DNA of 64,000 nt, from the NCBI RefSeq assembly GCF_000760695.4, contig NZ_JHEG04000001.1, positions 5,400,204 to 5,464,203 on the forward strand, in the 5' to 3' direction. The notes beneath the pieces were generated by a model, which was not told where the DNA came from, searched no databases, and saw nothing but the letters and a program-made list of their open reading frames with translations. Shown in pieces: positions 36,267 through 44,257 of the stretch (position 1 is the stretch's first letter; each line of letters starts with the position of its first letter). Position numbers and translations under genes: made by a program. The DNA comes from Tolypothrix bouteillei VB521301 (GTDB taxonomy: Bacteria > Cyanobacteriota > Cyanobacteriia > Cyanobacteriales > Nostocaceae).

Positions 36267-36540
36267 AGAAATTTTTATGGCTAACTTGGGCATTTTTACC
36301 CAACGCAGAAGGTGTGATAGAAACATTGTTAACTCCCGTTTAGCCTCACCTACATTGCCTATCTCAACCTAAGAGACAGGTGGAGAGAAATTGTGTACGA
36401 GGAGCAATTCCAGCTGTAAACCAAGTTCGGAGGAATGACTGGCTGTATGGGTTTTGTAATACACCAAATGTCCCAAATAACCGGAAGCTTATAAAGCTCC
36501 AATATAACTACCTGTAATATATATACTACAAAATATTTTT

Positions 36541-36862
36541 AAACTCTGCAAATGTGAGTGTTAACAGTTCAGTTGCGGGCAAATTGCATCTTCAAAACTG
36601 GATTAAGGAGGTAGAGTCGGCTCTGGTTACCACCAGTTTGAGTGACTGCCATATTGCTGCCATTCCCGCAAGCGGAAAAAACAGCACTCAGATTTGCCAT
36701 TCCATTTGCCATTCTAGAATTCTTATTAGAGAGACTAGATATGGCAAATGCTTGTGACAAACTCAAGTTAGGGAGAAAACAATTGCACTGGCTTCTTTAC
36801 TGTAAGTACCAAGTATTACCAATGGTAATCGGTAACAGAACACCAACATCGCAGAGTTTACA
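36541..36862. repeat. Direct repeat, copy 1 (about 320 bp)
   Basis: Copy 1 of a diverged direct repeat; copy 2 is at 37208-37533. Shared segments include AAACTCTGCAAATGTG, CAGTTGCGGGCAAATTG, GAAAAAACAGCACTCAG and GCAGAGTTT. Differences are mostly single-base changes with a few indels. The minus strand has a related open frame in both copies, containing ANLSAVFSA. Confidence 0.65.
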
Positions 36863-36962
36863 AAACCAAAACAGATTTTTTCCGTTTTGGCTTTTTCCTG
36901 TTTCTGTAACTGCGAAACTGCCTTGTCCCTAACAAGGTGCCCAAATCAGGGCGAGGATGTTG

Positions 36963-37039
36963 TGGCTGAAAGTACAGGAGTACAACCTGTGTCCCATCGA
37001 CGATCCACCGATGGCTTTACTGAGTAAAGTTCACTTTCT
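36963..37039 (-). tRNA. Degenerate tRNA-like sequence with encoded CCA
   Basis: The acceptor arms AGAAAGT and ACTTTCA pair at six of seven positions and are followed by G and an encoded CCA. The T arm is good (ACAGG, loop TTGTACT, CCTGT). The D arm is CTTT/AAAG without the usual GG in its loop, and the anticodon stem CATCG/CGATG closes a nine-base loop, too long by two. The anticodon cannot be assigned safely. It is probably a tRNA pseudogene. Confidence 0.4.
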
Positions 37040-37063
37040 TTCGGTAGTCACATATAGCAAGGG

Positions 37064-37116
37064 GCGGTATACGCTCAATCCAATGGTTGGCGCACCAGCC
37101 GGGTATGCAGAACCCG
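37064..37116. repeat. 53-bp structured repeat, copy 1
   Basis: It differs from copy 2 (37805-37857) at three of 53 positions. It contains successive inverted repeats (GCG...CGC, CCAA...TTGG and CGGGT...ACCCG), so the RNA of either strand could fold into consecutive hairpins, as a corrupted tRNA would. Confidence 0.6.
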
Positions 37117-37207
37117 CACTACTGCTTTGCACAATATATTCCCACCTTACGACTTAATGTAACCCAAGGAAATCTGAGAAAACACGTGGGAATTACTTAA
37201 CAAATTG

Positions 37208-37533
37208 AAACTCTGCAAATGTGGGTGTTTACAGTACAGTTGCGGGCAAATTGTGTCTCCAAAATTCTGATTGAGAAGGCAGCACTAGCTTGTGGTTGTT
37301 ACCAGTTGCAGTGACTGCCATATTGCTGTCATTCCCGCGAGCGGAAAAAACAGCACTCAGATTTGCCGTTCCGTTTGCCGATTCTCGAATTCTCTTGGAG
37401 AAACCAGATGTGGAAAACGCCCATGACAAACTCAAATTAAGAAGAAAACAATTGCGCTGGCTTCCTGACTGTAACGGCGCGATCGCAAATTCACGACCGG
37501 CCGCGAACACCGACATTGCAGAGTTTGTACAAT
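37208..37533. repeat. Direct repeat, copy 2 (about 325 bp)
   Basis: Second copy of the repeat at 36541-36862. Its end merges into a T-arm-like sequence (CGGAATCGAACCGTC on the plus strand, near 37536-37550) that belongs to another decayed tRNA-like unit whose 5' half is not recognisable. Confidence 0.65.
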
Positions 37534-37623
37534 AACGGAATCGAACCGTCTTGGGATTTCTCCCATACCATATAAGTAACTTGGCTACCGTGACAGGGTA
37601 GTGTCTTTTGACCCGGACGGGGT

Positions 37624-37699
37624 TGGTGGAAAGTGCAGGAATCGAACCTGCAACCAATCGATTATGAGTCGATCGCTCTATCCAGTGAGCTAACTTTCA
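37624..37699 (-). tRNA. tRNA with anticodon CAT (Met or Ile2), CCA encoded
   Basis: A full cloverleaf can be drawn: acceptor TGAAAGT/ACTTTCC with only the first pair mismatched, D arm GCTC/GAGC with a GG-containing loop, anticodon arm ATCGA-CTCATAA-TCGAT, variable loop TGGTT, T arm GCAGG-TTCGATT-CCTGC, discriminator A and encoded CCA. The anticodon CAT serves elongator Met or, after lysidine modification, Ile AUA codons. The mismatched first acceptor pair and the encoded CCA are unusual in cyanobacterial chromosomal tRNAs but known from tRNA arrays. Confidence 0.65.
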
Positions 37700-37707
37700 A
37701 AGAGGGG

Positions 37708-37779
37708 AGTTTGATGTAGGATTTTAACCTACGTCCGACCGATGGCTTCGGTTGCTCTAACTAACTGAGCTAATCAAAC
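37708..37779 (-). tRNA. tRNA-like sequence with shortened anticodon arm
   Basis: Acceptor GTTTGAT/ATCAAAC is perfect, the D arm GCTC/GAGC is perfect and the T arm GTAGG/CCTAC is perfect with loop TTAAAAT. The anticodon arm is about two bases short: ACCG/CGGT with loop AAGCCAT, giving a nominal GCC anticodon without U33. No CCA is encoded. It is most likely a tRNA pseudogene next to the CAT tRNA, eight bases away. Confidence 0.45.
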
Positions 37780-37804
37780 AGTAACGTAGTGACGCATAAC
37801 AAGA

Positions 37805-37857
37805 GCGGTATACGCTCAATCCAAAGGTTGGCGCACCAGTCGGGTATACAGAACCCG
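37805..37857. repeat. 53-bp structured repeat, copy 2
   Basis: Near-identical to 37064-37116. It lies 26 bases beyond the second tRNA-like unit, and in copy 1 25 bases beyond the tRNA-like unit at 36963, so each copy keeps the same position relative to a tRNA-like element. Confidence 0.6.
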
Positions 37858-38030
37858 AACCATAGCTTTGCTGATGTATTACTACATTACTACCCATTGT
37901 AGTACATTAATTTCAGTGCGTCCAGATCCCAATTTCTTATTTTGAGTTTTCGGTGTAATTGCGGTTCTCTGTAATTTGAACCTCGTGAAAAGCTTAGAGT
38001 CAAGTGCTGTTCGTCACAGGTATATTGTTG

Positions 38031-40550
38031 ATGTCCTCATCTGGAAAACAACTTTTTGAATTCTATAATTCGCCCTCAGGATATTCATTCCGACAAGGCA
38101 CGTTGAGAGAAATACTATGGCAACACTTTAAAACCTTTTTTTGTATATTTCTTGTTCTATTTGTCTTGTTTGCAGCGCTCGCTATCCGAGCATTACTGGA
38201 AACAGCTATGGAGAGATTATACACCTATCATCAAGCATATTTATATGAGATGGGAAAGCTGCCAAGAAATTTTCTAGACGATTGGCAACAAATTTTTTCG
38301 TTACTAAGCTCAATCGAACTACCTGTTTTTGCGGAATTGGGACTGAGAATTGGACTGGGAGTTGGACTGGCAATTGGAACTGGAGTTGGAACTTATTTCA
38401 TTACTATATTGTTACTATCACGGAAATCTTCCAATTACGCCGTATGGGTTGTTGAGCATAAACAGCAAATTGTTGGATGGGCATCGCTTTTGATGCAAAC
38501 AAACTATACCGTGCTTTCTACTATTTACATCGACCCCAAACATCGCTTGCAGGGCGTTGGCTCACACTTGCTCTGGCGGTGTTTGAAGAATGTGAGAAAA
38601 CCTGTTTATCTCATCTGTTATCCTCACCTTCAAGGATTCTATGCACGTATTGGGTTTGTTTCTCTTTCCAAACAGGATATGCCTAAAGAACTGCAGTTCT
38701 CCAAACTACTTGGGATGAGATTGTTGCACGAACCAACACTAATAACAAACCAGTCATCAATGACTCCACCTCTGCTACCTAAACTCTCAATTCGTCCCTT
38801 CCAAGAGATTGAGGAGCAATGGCACATTTACAAAACCTTTTGGCGCAGGAAGCGATTTCGGAAATCTCGACTCGACGTCTTGACTTTAGTTGTTTTGGTA
38901 TCAAGCCGTCCTTTTGTTGCGCTAAGTGGAATTGTCTGGAGTCTCGAAGCAATCTTTGGATTTACAGAGTTCGCTCACTTGAACTTTTCTGTACTTGGCA
39001 TCCAATTCTCAGGAATAACTATTACCTTATGGGTGTTCTTGTTCTCAATAAGTCTGTTATGGTTCTTTGCTAAGTGTCAAGAGTGGATTGTTGAACGGGA
39101 CGGTAGTCTCATTGGTTACATTCACTTTTCTCATAGAGGGAACTGTTCAATTTTATACAACTTACACATTGAACCCCAGTATAACCAACAAAATCTTAGC
39201 AAGTTGTTATTAGCGCGTCTCAACCATCAAATATCACGACCTCTCTATTTTAATTGCCCGCGTGCGGATAGACAGTTCTACACTGGGCTAGGCTTCTCAC
39301 TCGCCGATCGCAGAGAACTGCCATTTGAGTTTCAGTTTTTTCAATTGACTGGTTATGTACCTCTTAAACTTACAAATTTGGCAATGACAGATTTACTGGA
39401 ACAACTTGTTCAATCTGTAGAACCTATTTGCGATCGAGAAAGCATACCCTTACGCAGTCAGACTCACTTACAAGCTCAACAACTGAAGAGAAAAAGATGG
39501 ATTTGGATGACTGTTGCAGCCCTTTTACTTGGAGTATATACGATCGCTCCTCTTTTCAAAATTCCTCAAATTTCCTCCGAACTCAAACAACAAATTCCAA
39601 CAGAAGAGCTTAAAAGCGATCGCATCGTGCAACGCTTGGAAGGAAAAGAAAGTATTCGAGCTTTGGCGATCGCATCCGATAATCAGACAGTTGCTCGTGG
39701 TAACGAAGATGGTAAGATTCAAATTTGGGATCTCAAGAGCAAAAGCCTGCAACAAACTTTGAACGTTTCTTCTAGCAAGATTCAATCCCTTGCCTTGAGT
39801 CCAGACAATCAAACCTTAATTGTTGGCACATCAATAGGTACAATTCAACTTTGGAATTATAAACTTGGTATTTTACAGGAAATACTCTCTCCTACTCATC
39901 TTGGAGAAATTCAAACTTTAAAAATCAGTCGTAATGGTCAAACGTTAGTCAGTAGCAGTTGGAAAGACGCATCTGTTAAAGTTTGGGATTTGAATCGCGG
40001 GCAGATCCAACATACAATCAATACTGGCGTTGAAGTGCTTTCTGTAGCAGAAAGTCCTGATGGTCAAACTTTATATATTGGAACGCTAGGTGCTATCAAG
40101 ATTTGGGATTTAGAGCATCACGCACTAGTACAACATTTGGCTGCTCATTCTCGTGAAGTGGAAGTTATTGCTATGAGCGCAGATGGTAAATTGCTTGTTT
40201 CTGGGGGTATCGATCGCCAATTTACTGAAAACAAAAGTTTTAGAGATGTTTCCACGGTCAAAATTTGGGATGCTCAAAGTTTCACACTGCTAAAAACATT
40301 GCAAATTTATTCTAGTTCGCTAGAGTCGATAAGTATCAGCCCTGATGGGAAAACGATCGTTTTTAATGATTGCTGTCAAGCTCGTTGGTGGCAATGGATG
40401 AAGAACAAATATGTTTCAGATATTTATGGGCTCAATCATAACACTGTGTTGAGTTCTGATGGTACAACTCTGGTTGGTGTTGGGTTCGATCGCAAAACAA
40501 TAACGATCGCAAAGTTATCCAACCTCTTGCAATCAAGTTCTTCTCGCTGA
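38031..40550 (+). CDS. Membrane protein with two GNAT acetyltransferase domains and a WD40 propeller
   Basis: About 839 residues from the ATG at 38031 (a GTG at 38004 is an alternative). The N-terminus has a membrane helix (FFCIFLVLFVLFAALAI) and a Gly-rich second one. A GNAT domain follows with VGWASLL, STIYIDPKHRLQGVGSHLL and QGFYARIGF; the RLQGVG loop is the acetyl-CoA site. Two more hydrophobic segments lead to a second GNAT-like domain with IGYIHFS, NLHIEPQYNQQNLSKLLLAR and RQFYTGLGF, in which the CoA loop lacks its glycines and may be dead. A further membrane helix (IWMTVAALLLGVYTIAPLF) precedes about 300 residues of WD40 repeats (QIWDLKS, VKVWDLN, IKIWDLE). I know of no named family with this order. 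Confidence 0.8.
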   Translation: MSSSGKQLFEFYNSPSGYSFRQGTLREILWQHFKTFFCIFLVLFVLFAALAIRALLETAMERLYTYHQAYLYEMGKLPRNFLDDWQQIFSLLSSIELPVFAELGLRIGLGVGLAIGTGVGTYFITILLLSRKSSNYAVWVVEHKQQIVGWASLLMQTNYTVLSTIYIDPKHRLQGVGSHLLWRCLKNVRKPVYLICYPHLQGFYARIGFVSLSKQDMPKELQFSKLLGMRLLHEPTLITNQSSMTPPLLPKLSIRPFQEIEEQWHIYKTFWRRKRFRKSRLDVLTLVVLVSSRPFVALSGIVWSLEAIFGFTEFAHLNFSVLGIQFSGITITLWVFLFSISLLWFFAKCQEWIVERDGSLIGYIHFSHRGNCSILYNLHIEPQYNQQNLSKLLLARLNHQISRPLYFNCPRADRQFYTGLGFSLADRRELPFEFQFFQLTGYVPLKLTNLAMTDLLEQLVQSVEPICDRESIPLRSQTHLQAQQLKRKRWIWMTVAALLLGVYTIAPLFKIPQISSELKQQIPTEELKSDRIVQRLEGKESIRALAIASDNQTVARGNEDGKIQIWDLKSKSLQQTLNVSSSKIQSLALSPDNQTLIVGTSIGTIQLWNYKLGILQEILSPTHLGEIQTLKISRNGQTLVSSSWKDASVKVWDLNRGQIQHTINTGVEVLSVAESPDGQTLYIGTLGAIKIWDLEHHALVQHLAAHSREVEVIAMSADGKLLVSGGIDRQFTENKSFRDVSTVKIWDAQSFTLLKTLQIYSSSLESISISPDGKTIVFNDCCQARWWQWMKNKYVSDIYGLNHNTVLSSDGTTLVGVGFDRKTITIAKLSNLLQSSSSR

Positions 40551-40560
40551 ATTTTTAGAA

Positions 40561-40628
40561 GCCCAATCGTTACTCATTAATGTCATCTGGTTTAATTTAG
40601 CCAATGTCTCATCATACCAAACAATCAT
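40561..40628 (-). pseudogene. Duplicate fragment of the PadR gene's 3' end
   Basis: On the minus strand it reads WYDETLAKLNQMT, matching WCDETLARLNQMT at the end of the PadR protein encoded at 41723. The DNA from GCCCAATCGTTACTCA onwards matches 41714 onwards except that about 20 bases are missing. The rest of the gene is absent. It sits just after the GNAT-WD40 gene and before the Uma2 gene. Confidence 0.6.
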
Positions 40629-40661
40629 AGTTTTTAACCCGTTTTCTGGGCGTAGTAATGA

Positions 40662-41294
40662 TTATTTATTGCAATTCTGCAACCAGTGACGAAATTCTTT
40701 CACCAACTCTAAATAATCTTTTTCTCCAACTTGTTCTAAAAACTTAACAAGTTCTAAAATTGGTAAATTTGGGAAGGCTAAACTTTTTTCTGTTTTAATA
40801 TATTCTTGATTTTGAAGTATATAAATACTCAAATCTTCACCATTGTAACACCAAACTTCTGCTATTCCTATATCTGAATAGATTTGTAAGCGATTTTCAG
40901 AACTGCTAGTGATATCAATTTCAACTACTAAATCTGGTGGGGGATCTTGTTGTAAGTCTATCCTCTTTTTGCCACGAATAATATCAATATTTTTCAAATA
41001 AAAACTTTCATCTGGTTCTGCTCCACTCAACTGTGGATACTTATAAGTAGTAGAACCAAATGGTTCAATTCTGATTTCTAATTCTTCAGCTATGGTTTCA
41101 ACAAAGCGTCCCATTAAAGTCTTGTAACGTTCGTATTCTGGAGAAGGAGCTATGATTTCTAAATTGCCACGGTTGTAAGTTAGCCGAAGACGACGATTTT
41201 TGCTCAATTCATCAAGTAAACTTTCATAGGTTTGCCAACTAATACCTGATAAATGAATAATCTCTTCGGGCTGAATAAGAATTTTTGCAGTCAT
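40662..41294 (-). CDS. Uma2-family (DUF820) putative endonuclease
   Basis: A 210-residue protein of the PD-(D/E)XK-like Uma2 family, which is greatly expanded in cyanobacteria. The core is recognisable: RLTYNRGNLEIIAPSPEYE, then GAEPDESFYLKNID with the metal-binding Asp, PPPDLVVEIDITSSS with the Glu-x-Asp pair, and EVWCYNGEDLSIYIL. Targets are unknown. It stands alone on the minus strand between a PadR fragment and a 430-base gap. Start supported only by position and frame. Confidence 0.85.
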   Translation of the reverse strand: MTAKILIQPEEIIHLSGISWQTYESLLDELSKNRRLRLTYNRGNLEIIAPSPEYERYKTLMGRFVETIAEELEIRIEPFGSTTYKYPQLSGAEPDESFYLKNIDIIRGKKRIDLQQDPPPDLVVEIDITSSSENRLQIYSDIGIAEVWCYNGEDLSIYILQNQEYIKTEKSLAFPNLPILELVKFLEQVGEKDYLELVKEFRHWLQNCNK

Positions 41295-41722
41295 ATTTCA
41301 CCTTAACGATTGAAATATTGATTTGTCTTAAGCGATCGCATTACATCTCAAGAAAGCTACTTTTTTAAGAAGATGCTTGTAAAGTCTCAATTCATACCCG
41401 CCTCTGCGAACTAATTAGATGCATCTTCATACAGAAATGGTATAGGTCATTTGGTTTATGCTTGCCCTATGCGAACGTATAGAGCAAGCTTCCATATACT
41501 ATCTTAAGCATAATCTTCACTATTCTTGTATAAGTAGAGGGCTAGAAGCTAACACCACAAGAAATTTTGGGAAGTTTTTTATTTAGAAGTTCTTAAACTT
41601 CCTGTACCAATTCAAACCTCTTAATCGCTAAGATAATCAATACTTTCTGCGTTCCATATCCTTCAAATTTGGGCTTATAAGCTATGTATTGGTATTTTGC
41701 CCATAGCTTATAAGCCCAATCG
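41295..41722. other. Intergenic region with dispersed repeat
   Basis: Mostly AT-rich DNA. The 34-base block at 41411-41444 recurs inverted at 54755-54788. No gene is visible. Confidence 0.5.
41411..41444. repeat. 34-bp dispersed repeat, copy 1
   Basis: CTAATTAGATGCATCTTCAT followed by ACAGAAATGGTATA. The inverted copy at 54755-54788 matches at 33 of 34 positions. No coding function. Confidence 0.65.
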
Positions 41723-42298
41723 TTACTCACTACTGTTTTCCAATGCTTCCTGTGTCATCTGGTTTAATCTAGCCAACGTCTCATCACACCAAGCAATCAA
41801 AGCCTTTGTAGCATGGAATTTGTAGCTAACAGTTATCATCCAGTAGGGAAAATTGAGATTTTCAGCCTCCTTCACCTTCATATCTTCTTCAATCGCCCGG
41901 TACTTCTGTAGGAGTTGTTGTTGCATTTCTCTGAATTGTTGCACGTGACGAATATTGTCAGCAACGCTCACCTGCTTTCCACAGAACAGCTTTAATAAAA
42001 TCTCGATGCGCTCTACCTGCGGTTCAACAGGTTCTACCAACCAGTGTTGCAACTCCTCAAGCCCTTTGTCTGTCAGCGTGTAGATATGTCGGTTGGGCTT
42101 ACCGACTTGCTCCTCAACTGACTGAATTGCCAGTCCTTCAGTGACTAGTCGTTTCAAGATGGGATAAATTTGCCCGTAACTTTCCGTCCAAAAGCTTCCA
42201 GTAATCGTTTCTATCTTCTTTTTGATATCGTAACCGGACTTAGGACCAAAACTGAGCAGTCCCAAAATAGCGTACTTACTTTTGTTCTCTCTTGACAT
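41723..42298 (-). CDS. PadR-family transcriptional regulator
   Basis: A 191-residue winged-helix repressor. The N-terminal 80 residues hold the PadR domain: YAILGLLSFGPKSGYDIKKK, SFWTESYGQIYPILKRLVTE and GKPNRHIYTLTDKG. The C-terminal half is the helical dimerisation domain of PadR-like proteins (VSVADNIRHVQQF, to QMTQEAL). PadR regulators bind palindromes in their own promoters and are released by small aromatic or other ligands. A perfect inverted repeat lies 15 bases before the start. It is divergent from an NAD-dependent epimerase/reductase that may be its target. A fragment of its 3' end is repeated at 40561. Confidence 0.93.
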   Translation of the reverse strand: MSRENKSKYAILGLLSFGPKSGYDIKKKIETITGSFWTESYGQIYPILKRLVTEGLAIQSVEEQVGKPNRHIYTLTDKGLEELQHWLVEPVEPQVERIEILLKLFCGKQVSVADNIRHVQQFREMQQQLLQKYRAIEEDMKVKEAENLNFPYWMITVSYKFHATKALIAWCDETLARLNQMTQEALENSSE

Positions 42299-42312
42299 AT
42301 AGTTATTTGATA

Positions 42313-42329
42313 TATATCTTTAAGATATA
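42313..42329. promoter_or_regulatory. Candidate PadR operator
   Basis: TATATCTT-T-AAGATATA, a perfect inverted repeat of eight bases around one, placed 15 bases upstream of the PadR start and within the divergent promoter region. PadR proteins usually autoregulate through such AT-rich palindromes. Binding itself is inferred. Confidence 0.55.
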
Positions 42330-42535
42330 AGTTGCAGACAAAGTTCCAAGTTTACTCTTGAAAAATTCAAGTTAAGGATATTGATCAATGTCCCGAGCTG
42401 TGTTCTCAGGGCATTCATCAATATTAATCTTCTGTTGATGTGATTTTGCAAGACTGTAAGGGGAATCCCGAACGAGCGATCGCAAAGTTTGGGCTGGAAA
42501 ATTGACGTAAATATAAAACTCATTAACCAAGAATT

Positions 42536-43528
42536 ATGAAAGCATTTGTCACTGGTAGTACTGGGTTACTTGGTAACAATTTAGTGCGCTTACTATTACA
42601 ACAAGGCTATTCTGTAAAAGCCTTAGTTCGTTCTTCAGCAAAAGCATCTCAAGTACTTTCTGGATTAAATGTTACTCTAGTGAAGGGCGATCTGCTGGAT
42701 ATTGATAGCTTTGCCAATGAATTATCTGGATGTGATGTTTTGTTCCATACAGCTGCTTATTTTCGAGAATATTATCAACCTGGCAATCACTGGCAAACGC
42801 TAAAAGATCTTAATGTCAATGGCACAATTAAATTGCTAACTGAGGCAGAAAAGCAAGGTATTAAAAAAGTCATTTATGTGAGTTCAGCAGGTCCTTTAGG
42901 AATGAAAGAGAGTGGTGAACCGGGTGACGAGTCTACCCCACCCGCTCCGGAAGCATTTAAAAATCTTTACTTTAAGAGCAAGGTGTTAGCAGAGAATGCA
43001 ATTTATGAATTTCTCAAACAGCATTCTTTACCAGTTGTTTTCATCTTACCAGGATGGATGTTTGGACCGGGAGATGCGGCTCCAACAGCAGGCGGTCAAC
43101 TCGTGCTAGATTATCTCAATCGAAAAATCCCCGGTATTATAGACGGTGGAACCTGTATGGTAGACGCACGGGATGTAGCACAAGCAATGATTCATGCGGT
43201 AGAGAGCGGTAAGGGTGGCGAGCGTTACATAGTAGGCGGACAATATTATGATTTCAAAGCTCTGTTTCACACTCTAGAAAAAGTGAGCCATGTTCCCTCT
43301 CCCAAACGCCAGCTACCCTACAGTTTAACCTTGATTCTTGCCAGGTTTTCTGATATGTATGCTCGATTGACTCATAGCAAATCAGTACTTCCTCTTGATG
43401 GGATTCGCATTATGTATTTGAAAAGCCAAGTTTCATCTGCAAAGGCAATAGAAGAATTAGGAGCAAGTTTTCGACCAATGGAAGAAACATTGCAAGATGT
43501 TATTGAGTGGTATCGAAAACATTATTAG
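42536..43528 (+). CDS. NAD-dependent epimerase/dehydratase (extended SDR)
   Basis: A 330-residue extended short-chain dehydrogenase. The Rossmann motif is TGSTGLLG (6-13), the catalytic Tyr145 and Lys149 are in YFKSK, and the substrate domain holds FILPGWMFGPGD. It resembles dihydroflavonol-4-reductase/HpnA-like reductases rather than sugar epimerases, but the substrate is unknown. The gene is divergent from a PadR regulator over a 237-base region and is the most likely regulated partner. A HAD gene converges with it 13 bases after its stop. Confidence 0.9.
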   Translation: MKAFVTGSTGLLGNNLVRLLLQQGYSVKALVRSSAKASQVLSGLNVTLVKGDLLDIDSFANELSGCDVLFHTAAYFREYYQPGNHWQTLKDLNVNGTIKLLTEAEKQGIKKVIYVSSAGPLGMKESGEPGDESTPPAPEAFKNLYFKSKVLAENAIYEFLKQHSLPVVFILPGWMFGPGDAAPTAGGQLVLDYLNRKIPGIIDGGTCMVDARDVAQAMIHAVESGKGGERYIVGGQYYDFKALFHTLEKVSHVPSPKRQLPYSLTLILARFSDMYARLTHSKSVLPLDGIRIMYLKSQVSSAKAIEELGASFRPMEETLQDVIEWYRKHY

Positions 43529-43541
43529 GACATTGTTGGTA

Positions 43542-44249
43542 TTAACTCGCTTTCTGCGCGTAAACTTCTTGAACCCGTTCAAGTTCTAAATCGCTAAGGT
43601 AATCTACAGTCCAGTTAGCTTGACGCTGTAGCATGTGGAAGGGATAAGTATGTGCTACTCCAACGACTTGCATCCCCGCTTGTTTTGCCGCTTGTATGCC
43701 AGCAAAGGTATCTTCTATTGCCAAACATTCTTCTGGCATAAGGTTTAAATCGAGATACACTTGGTTGAGGCGTTTTACTGCAAGCAAATAACCTTGTGGA
43801 TCTGGTTTGCTGGTGGTAACGTCATCACCTGCAACGATCGCATGAAAATGTTGGGCTAGCTTGGTACGATTCAGTATTAGGTCTATTTCTTTACGAATAG
43901 CGCCACTGACGATTCCTATTTTTAAGTTACGCGATCGCCCTTGAAAGAGTAAGTCGTCTAAACCAGGATAGAGAGGTAGCTTTTCAATTTTTTCTATCTC
44001 TCGAACATAACTTTCTGCTTTACGATTAAGCAACTGAGTGAGATAGGTGTCACTCACTACACGCCCTCGTTTGGCGAGCAATTCTTTTACGCAAGAGCGA
44101 TCGCTACGCCCCAAACAAATTTTGCGGTACTCACCTGGTTTGATCGTCAGGTTTTCTTCAATCAAAAGTTGCTCTATGAGTTGCTCGTGAATGGATTCAT
44201 CATTAATGATGACACCATTAAAGTCAAACAGAATCGCCTTTAGACTCAT
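43542..44249 (-). CDS. HAD-superfamily hydrolase (phosphoglucomutase-like)
   Basis: A 235-residue HAD protein. Motif I is LFDFNGVI: the nucleophilic Asp is present, but the second acidic residue that normally acts as acid/base (DxD) is Asn. Motif II is IGIVSGAIRK, motif III involves SKPDPQGY with its Lys, and motif IV is LAIEDTFAGIQAA. A helical cap domain is inserted after motif I, as in beta-phosphoglucomutase-type proteins. The substrate is unknown, and the Asn might reduce turnover or be a family feature. It is followed by nothing on its strand and lies 8 bases downstream of the methyltransferase gene, so the two are an operon. Confidence 0.88.
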   Translation of the reverse strand: MSLKAILFDFNGVIINDESIHEQLIEQLLIEENLTIKPGEYRKICLGRSDRSCVKELLAKRGRVVSDTYLTQLLNRKAESYVREIEKIEKLPLYPGLDDLLFQGRSRNLKIGIVSGAIRKEIDLILNRTKLAQHFHAIVAGDDVTTSKPDPQGYLLAVKRLNQVYLDLNLMPEECLAIEDTFAGIQAAKQAGMQVVGVAHTYPFHMLQRQANWTVDYLSDLELERVQEVYAQKAS

Positions 44250-44257
44250 GGAAGTGT

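Larger units (their letters stand above)
36327..38003. other. Long region without accepted protein genes; tRNA-like sequences and duplications
   Basis: This 1.7-kb stretch holds two 0.3-kb direct repeats, two 53-base repeats, one tRNA with anticodon CAT and at least two degenerate tRNA-like sequences, all tRNA-like units on the minus strand. The organisation resembles a decayed cyanobacterial tRNA array. Short open frames here are repeated with the duplication but match nothing I know. Confidence 0.5.

Noticed and set aside
36957..37157. A 66-codon plus-strand frame in the tRNA-like region
   Set aside because: It overlaps tRNA-like sequence and a repeated structured element and shows no protein features.
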